From NCBI GenBank assembly GCA_028279265.1, contig JANQOC010000654.1, positions 1-11,515 on the forward strand: 11,515 nucleotides of DNA, read 5' to 3'. How positions within the stretch are numbered: position 1 is the first letter of the stretch; each line of letters opens with the position of its first letter. The DNA comes from Hyphomicrobiales bacterium (GTDB lineage: Bacteria > Pseudomonadota > Alphaproteobacteria > Rhizobiales > CAYWUX01). Below the pieces are notes generated by a model, which was not told the DNA's origin, searched no databases, and saw only the letters and a program-made list of their open reading frames with translations. Below, piece by piece: positions 7,997-11,515 of this stretch. The translations under genes were made by a program, and so were the position numbers.

Positions 7997-8395
7997 ATCA
8001 TTCCCTGTCCGCTTATCTATGTCTTTACTCAATTCTGCGACGACGTCCTCTCCGACAATGCCGTTCCGGGCTTGAAAACGCGGCCGACCGACGCGACAAT
8101 GAAATCTCGCCGTGCGATCTTGTCCGGCTCACACTCCGAGCCTCCGGCAGCGAGCCTTCCCGCAACAGGCGGGCAACAGGCCGTCGAAATATATTTCCAA
8201 TAGTATATCGAATTGACTATAATTAAAAATAGGAAATTCGGCTTTGCCGCACCAGATCTGTCGATGGCTTCATGATCGCCGCAAATGTGCGCGCCACGCC
8301 GGCATGTGTTCCGGTCAGCGACAGGACCTGCGAATAATTAATGCAAAAATACAGAGCGAAGACGCACGACAACAAAATAACGGGTAGCTCAACTC
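7997..8395. other. gene-free divergent region between the two hydrolase genes
   Basis: These roughly 400 bp separate divergent hydrolase genes. I see no protein or RNA gene that I can support. An A/T-rich block at 8187-8235 stands out from the GC-rich surroundings. It holds TATAAT at 8218-8223 (+) with a poor -35 TTCCAA (8195-8200, 17-bp spacing), and TATACT on the minus strand within 8201-8210. Both strands could be served from here. The 9-bp sequence GCAACAGGC occurs at 8162-8170 and again at 8173-8181, a period of 11 bp. A 21-codon open frame starting at 8272 has no ribosome site and is not called. Confidence 0.5.
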
Positions 8396-9193
8396 ATGGA
8401 CAAACACATTGATATGATCAACGGTCTGGACGTCGCTCAGATGGGGGACGGTCCACCATTGATCCTCCTTCATTCCCTGCTCGCCGACCGTTCGGTGTTT
8501 GAACGGGTGGAGTCTGACCTGGCCCGGCGTTACCGATTGATCATGCCGAATTTACCGGCACATGGAACATCTGAACCGTTACCGGAACCAATACGCATCG
8601 AACATTATGCGGATCTTGTCGCGTCTCTCGCCGACGCTTTGGACCTGCCTCCGGAAACTGACGTTCTTGGCAACGGTTTCGGGGGGTTTGTATCCGTGGC
8701 CCTTGCCGTCAAACATGGGGACCGCTTCGGCAAGTTCATTTTTGCCGATACCGGGGCCGGATTCCCCGATGCGGCCAAGGGAGCCTTGCGGTCCATGGCC
8801 GACAATGTCGAAGCCAACGGGATGGAATCCGTTCTCGATGTCGCGGTAGCACGCATGTTCCCACCGGACTATCTCGACAGCCATCCGGACATCGTCGCCG
8901 AACGCAAAGATTGCCTCCGCCAGGCCCAGGCCCCCATGTTTGCCGCTGCCGCCAGAGCCCTAACGGAACTGTCCCTGCATGATCAGCTCAAGGATATTCT
9001 GAACCCGGTTCTGGTCATGGTCGGCTCCGTCGATCAGACAACGCCGCCATTCCTTTCCCACGAACTCTGGCACAACATTCCGGCGTCCCGCTATGCTGAG
9101 ATCCCCGGTTGCGGTCACTGCCCGCCGATCCAGGAACCGCAGCAGTTCATCGATCTGCTCGATGGTTTTCTCGCAGGCCAGACCCGCCATTGA
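8396..9193 (+). CDS. alpha/beta-hydrolase fold protein with Gly in place of the nucleophile Ser
   Basis: This 265-aa protein has the length of small alpha/beta-hydrolases such as 3-oxoadipate enol-lactonase and RutD. The oxyanion segment LILLHSLLADRSVF lies at 22-35 and the NLPAHGTSE turn at 52-60. The acid Asp213 (MVGSVDQTTPP) and the base His241 (GCGHCPP) are in place. The nucleophile elbow, normally G-x-S-x-G, reads G92-N93-G94-F95-G96, so the catalytic serine is glycine. RutD is, from memory, a relative with a non-serine residue at this point (Ala), so the protein may still be active by direct water attack or may bind ligand without covalent catalysis. A stop codon 15 bp upstream makes this ATG the only reasonable start; the ribosome site (GGGTAG) is weak. 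No signal peptide is seen. It converges on the selenoprotein gene. Confidence 0.9.
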   Translation: MDKHIDMINGLDVAQMGDGPPLILLHSLLADRSVFERVESDLARRYRLIMPNLPAHGTSEPLPEPIRIEHYADLVASLADALDLPPETDVLGNGFGGFVSVALAVKHGDRFGKFIFADTGAGFPDAAKGALRSMADNVEANGMESVLDVAVARMFPPDYLDSHPDIVAERKDCLRQAQAPMFAAAARALTELSLHDQLKDILNPVLVMVGSVDQTTPPFLSHELWHNIPASRYAEIPGCGHCPPIQEPQQFIDLLDGFLAGQTRH

Positions 9194-9212
9194 ACCGCCA
9201 GGCATTACACGA

Positions 9213-9226
9213 ATCCCGTACGGGAT
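9213..9226. repeat. perfect 14-bp palindrome between convergent genes
   Basis: ATCCCGTACGGGAT lies between the stop of the alpha/beta-hydrolase gene (9193) and the stop of the selenoprotein gene, touching the latter. As RNA it gives a 5-bp stem with a GTAC loop on either strand. It could be part of a bidirectional transcript end, but neither side has a clear U-run. Confidence 0.3.
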
Positions 9227-9822
9227 CAGTTGATATTCCGAAGCTGTTTCAAAATCTCTTCCGGATCAGGCCGATAGGTATAGTGGACTTCCGAAAAGCG
9301 GTGCCGCACCCGGCCCCCGGCGTCGATAACAAAGGTAATTGGCTGCGCGACACCGAATGCGTAACTGCGGGGACCATAATTTGTGTCAATCAGGCCAAAA
9401 GCCCGGATAATTTTTGACTGGGGGTCCGCAAGCAACGGAAATCCAAACAGGAAACGGCGATTGAAACGCGCTATTTCCCGCTGCTGGTCGTATGTGACCA
9501 CCGCGACATTGTATCCCAGAGCCTGCGCCTCACCGAGGCGCTCATTCCAGCGGACAGCCTCCCGCTGGCAATAAGGTCACCAATGCAGGGAGCGGGAAAA
9601 AATAAGGATGAGCCCTTTATTCCCTTTGATATTCTCGAAGGATCTTTGTTTGCCATTCTGATCGACAGCCGCAAGTTTACCGGGTATCTGCGCACCGATT
9701 TTTGGCCCAGCCTTTACAGTGTCCCGGGCCATGGCATCGACCGGCCCCGCCAGGGTCAGAAAAGGCACGCAGAGAAGCACCAAAACCAGCTTAAGATTCT
9801 TTTTACAAACATCGGTCAGCAA
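9226..9822 (-). CDS. exported AhpC/TSA-like thioredoxin-fold selenoprotein, Sec-Pro-Tyr-Cys active site (UGA read as selenocysteine)
   Basis: Read through one in-frame TGA (9577-9579), this is a 198-aa protein. Residues 7-30 are a Sec signal peptide: KKNLK, then a hydrophobic core, then cleavage after PVDA, placing it in the periplasm. After the opening strand LILIFSRSLHW the TGA is residue 82, followed by P83-Y84-C85. Relatives have W-C-P-Y-C here, so the TGA replaces the attacking redox cysteine. The frame stays open with clear AhpC/TSA features: GYNVAVVTYD, FPLLADPQSKIIRAFGL, and QPITFVIDAGGRVR with the cis-proline strand. The mature protein has no cysteine other than C85, so U82 and C85 would form a selenenylsulfide. 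It probably acts as a peroxidase or thiol oxidoreductase. The start is a TTG at 9820-9822, ten bases after AAAGGAG. A SECIS-like hairpin follows the UGA. The alternative is a pseudogene or sequencing error at one base. Confidence 0.85.
9541..9575 (-). promoter_or_regulatory. bacterial SECIS-like stem-loop directly after the in-frame UGA
   Basis: In the mRNA, CUUAUU pairs with AAUGAG (6 bp, one G-U), then a single bulged G, then CCAGCGG pairs with CCGCUGG (7 perfect bp), then one G-U pair closes the apical loop AGGCUG (9555-9560). The loop begins 16 nt after the UGA. Bacterial SECIS elements recognised by SelB have a short loop with a G in its first two positions, 16 to about 37 nt after the UGA; this one fits. 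The loop resembles the AGGUCU of E. coli fdhF, from memory, and a bulge in the upper stem is another shared trait. It lies wholly inside the coding sequence, as expected in bacteria. Confidence 0.8.
9577..9579 (-). other. UGA recoded as selenocysteine (codon 82)
   Basis: This single TGA is the only interruption of an otherwise open 198-codon frame. It stands at the first position of the redox C-x-x-C motif, directly after Trp81 (TGG TGA CCT TAT TGC). Other genes here use TGA as a normal stop, for example the dehydrogenase stop in the ATGA overlap at 445-448, so a genome-wide TGA reassignment is not the explanation. Confidence 0.82.
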
Positions 9823-10076
9823 AAGCCGCCTTCTCCTTTAGTTACACGGGACCTGTCGGATAGGCCGGATGTTACATGAAAACCGCTGAAATGGCCTTAT
9901 TAGATTTTTGTGAGCTGGGTGATCAAAATTCCCTGTTCATTGTCCGGCGTTTCTTCTGCTGCGAATTTTCAAACTCGGCCACGCAATTCCGGGATAGAAA
10001 ATCCCAACCGTTGATTTATACTTGGTCGTGGTCGCGAACTTGAAGCCGTGCTCACCGCCAATACGGAACCCGTTCT
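9823..10076. other. divergent intergenic region, selenoprotein / acyl-CoA synthetase
   Basis: These 254 bp must carry start signals for both flanking genes. On the minus strand AAAGGAG, about ten bases before the TTG, is a good ribosome site. On the + strand TATACT (10017-10022) could be a -10 element but no -35 fits. A short stem GGGAT/ATCCC with loop AGAAA lies at 9991-10005. I see no gene or RNA here. Confidence 0.4.
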
Positions 10077-11515
10077 ATGAATCTTGCCACTCTGCTGCAC
10101 GAAGCCGCCGGCCATGCTCCGGAAGCCCCGGCACTCGCCCATGGAACCGTGGTCACGGCCGATTACGCAACACATGCCGAACGGTCATCCCGTCTTGCCG
10201 GAGCCCTGAGGAACGAGCTCGGCCTCGCACCCGGGGATCGGGTTGCCCTGTTGATGAAAAATGACCCCGCCTATTCGGAAATCATGTTCGGAATCTGGCA
10301 GGCCGGGTGCGCTGCTGTCCCCATAAACGCCCGCCTTCACAGCCGCGAAGTCGCCTGGATTCTCGAAAACTGCGGCGCCCGCATATGCTTCACGGATTCC
10401 GGCCATGTGGAGGACTTGGCCGCCGCCACGCAATCCTTGAACACTCTGGACAGGATCATGGCAATCGGGAGCTCGGAGTTTAATGACTTCCTCAGCGCCA
10501 ATGCCATTCCCGTGGCCGATGTCGATGAAAATGACCTTGCCTGGCTGTTCTATACTTCAGGCACAACAGGCCGCCCCAAGGGGGCCATGTTGTCCCATAG
10601 AAATCTGCGAGCCATGAACCGGGCTTACCTCGCATCCGTCGATGAGATCAAACCCGGGGACAGCATTATTCACGCCGCACCTATGAGTCACGGCTCCGGA
10701 CTTTACCTCCTTCCCCATGTGGAGCGAGGCGCAGTCCAAATTATCCCGGGATCCGGCGCCTTTGACCACGAAGAACTGCCCCTGCTGTTCCAGCACTGGA
10801 CCGGCATTACAATGTTCATGGCGCCGACCATGGTTACCCGCCTGGTCGCCAGAGTTAAATCCCACGGCATAGATACAGGGAACTTGAAATCAATTATTTA
10901 CGGCGGCGCGCCCATGTATCTCGAAGATTGCCTCAAATCACTCAGCATACTTGGAAACAAGCTCATCCAGATCTACGGTCAGGGGGAATCGCCGATGACC
11001 ATTACGGTTCTTTCCCGGCGGGATCATGAAAACAGGGAAAACCCGGATTACCAGGCCAATCTTGCCTCCGTTGGGTGTGCCCAGGCTGGAGTCCGGGTGC
11101 GCGTCGTCGACAAGGACGACAGGGATGTGGGTTCGGGTGAACTCGGCGAGGTCATCGTTCAGGGTGAGAGCGTCATGAATGGCTACTGGAATAACCCCGA
11201 GGCCTCTGCCGATACGCTGCGCAATGGCTGGCTGCATACCGGCGATGTGGGCATCCTCAACGAAGCCGGCTATCTGACACTCAAGGACCGTTCCAAGGAT
11301 GTTATTATTTCCGGCGGCAGCAATATCTATCCTCGGGAAGTGGAAGAGGTTCTTCTCCGGGATAGCCGCGTTCTCGAATGTTCCGTAATCGGCAAGCCGG
11401 ATCCGGACTGGGGTGAGACTGTCGTCGCCTACGTCGTTACCGCAGAGGGTTCGGAAATACCGGCCGAAGATCTTGACGCCCTCTGTCTTGAACACATCGC
11501 CCGCTTCAAACGGCC
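10077..11515 (+). CDS. acyl-CoA synthetase, AMP-binding (ANL) family (gene cut by window end)
   Basis: The frame is open from the ATG at 10077 to the window edge, giving 479 visible residues; only the last few dozen residues of a typical 500-520-aa enzyme are missing. It activates a carboxylic acid with ATP to an acyl-adenylate and then forms the CoA thioester. The ATP-loop YTSGTTGRPKG lies at 159-169. YGQGES begins at residue 300 where the family has YG-x-TE. HTGDVG, with the ribose-binding Asp390, begins at 387. LKDRSKDVIISGG around 403-413 is the hinge, with Arg405. NIYPREVEEVL opens the C-terminal lid. The lid's catalytic lysine lies beyond the edge. Acid specificity (fatty, aromatic or other) cannot be told. 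The ribosome site before the ATG is weak. The gene is divergent from the selenoprotein gene. Confidence 0.92.
   Translation, partial: MNLATLLHEAAGHAPEAPALAHGTVVTADYATHAERSSRLAGALRNELGLAPGDRVALLMKNDPAYSEIMFGIWQAGCAAVPINARLHSREVAWILENCGARICFTDSGHVEDLAAATQSLNTLDRIMAIGSSEFNDFLSANAIPVADVDENDLAWLFYTSGTTGRPKGAMLSHRNLRAMNRAYLASVDEIKPGDSIIHAAPMSHGSGLYLLPHVERGAVQIIPGSGAFDHEELPLLFQHWTGITMFMAPTMVTRLVARVKSHGIDTGNLKSIIYGGAPMYLEDCLKSLSILGNKLIQIYGQGESPMTITVLSRRDHENRENPDYQANLASVGCAQAGVRVRVVDKDDRDVGSGELGEVIVQGESVMNGYWNNPEASADTLRNGWLHTGDVGILNEAGYLTLKDRSKDVIISGGSNIYPREVEEVLLRDSRVLECSVIGKPDPDWGETVVAYVVTAEGSEIPAEDLDALCLEHIARFKR

Noticed and set aside
8272..8337. 21-codon open frame in the gap before the alpha/beta-hydrolase gene
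   Set aside because: It has no ribosome site, no recognisable motif, and a length expected by chance.
8224..8395. tRNA-Sec or another small RNA gene near the selenoprotein
   Set aside because: No cloverleaf, CCA end or long acceptor/variable arm could be made out in this gap or in 9823-10076.
9191..9226. Second recoded UGA: the alpha/beta-hydrolase stop followed by the ATCCCGTACGGGAT hairpin
   Set aside because: The protein already ends at the usual family length, the frame beyond encodes nothing recognisable, and the 5-bp hairpin lacks the SECIS loop.
9226..9501. Separate 91-aa gene starting at the GTG at 9501
   Set aside because: The frame is open continuously up to the TGA at 9577-9579 and encodes expected AhpC/TSA residues (PYC through GYNVAV) before the GTG, which has no ribosome site. 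It is the C-terminal part of the recoded gene.
9577..9579. TGA as a nonsense mutation, or as Trp in a variant genetic code
   Set aside because: The site aligns to a redox Cys, not Trp, a well-placed hairpin follows, and other genes here stop at TGA. A one-base sequencing error cannot be fully excluded from sequence alone.

Overview
The window looks like a stretch of chromosome from a Gram-negative proteobacterium, most likely a marine or environmental alphaproteobacterium. The basis is moderately high GC, Sec signal peptides, Shine-Dalgarno sites and a TAXI-type TRAP transporter. This assignment is an inference; no rRNA or marker gene is present to confirm it.

Layout, left to right. (1) The 3' end of a D-2-hydroxyacid dehydrogenase gene (+) overlaps by 4 bp a short-chain dehydrogenase/reductase gene (+). 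(2) Convergent to them is a 349-aa MetE/UROD-fold protein (-) that keeps the zinc-ligand pattern of cobalamin-independent methionine synthase. (3) Divergent from that is a two-gene TAXI-TRAP transporter (+): a periplasmic binding protein and an 802-aa fused membrane subunit, separated by a strong hairpin. (4) Then come a CocE/NonD-type serine hydrolase (-), an alpha/beta-hydrolase (+) whose nucleophile serine is replaced by glycine, and a thioredoxin-fold AhpC/TSA-like gene (-). (5) The window ends inside an acyl-CoA synthetase (AMP-binding) gene (+).

The most notable feature is the AhpC/TSA-like gene at 9226-9822 (-). A straightforward reading breaks it into an 81-aa stub and a downstream fragment because of one in-frame TGA at 9577-9579. 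The TGA lies exactly where relatives have the first cysteine of a W-C-P-Y-C redox motif, and the frame is open on both sides. The mRNA immediately after the UGA can fold into a 14-bp stem with one bulge and a six-base AGGCUG loop starting 16 nt after the UGA, which is the form of a bacterial SECIS element. I read it as a single 198-aa exported selenoprotein with a Sec-Pro-Tyr-Cys active site. No selenocysteine machinery genes are in the window.

The other genes fit a loose theme of uptake and breakdown of organic acids or esters: import by TRAP, ester or amide hydrolysis, oxidation/reduction by two dehydrogenases, and CoA activation. The strand flips at almost every gene, so there are at least seven separate transcription units and no single operon. 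Any shared pathway is an inference.
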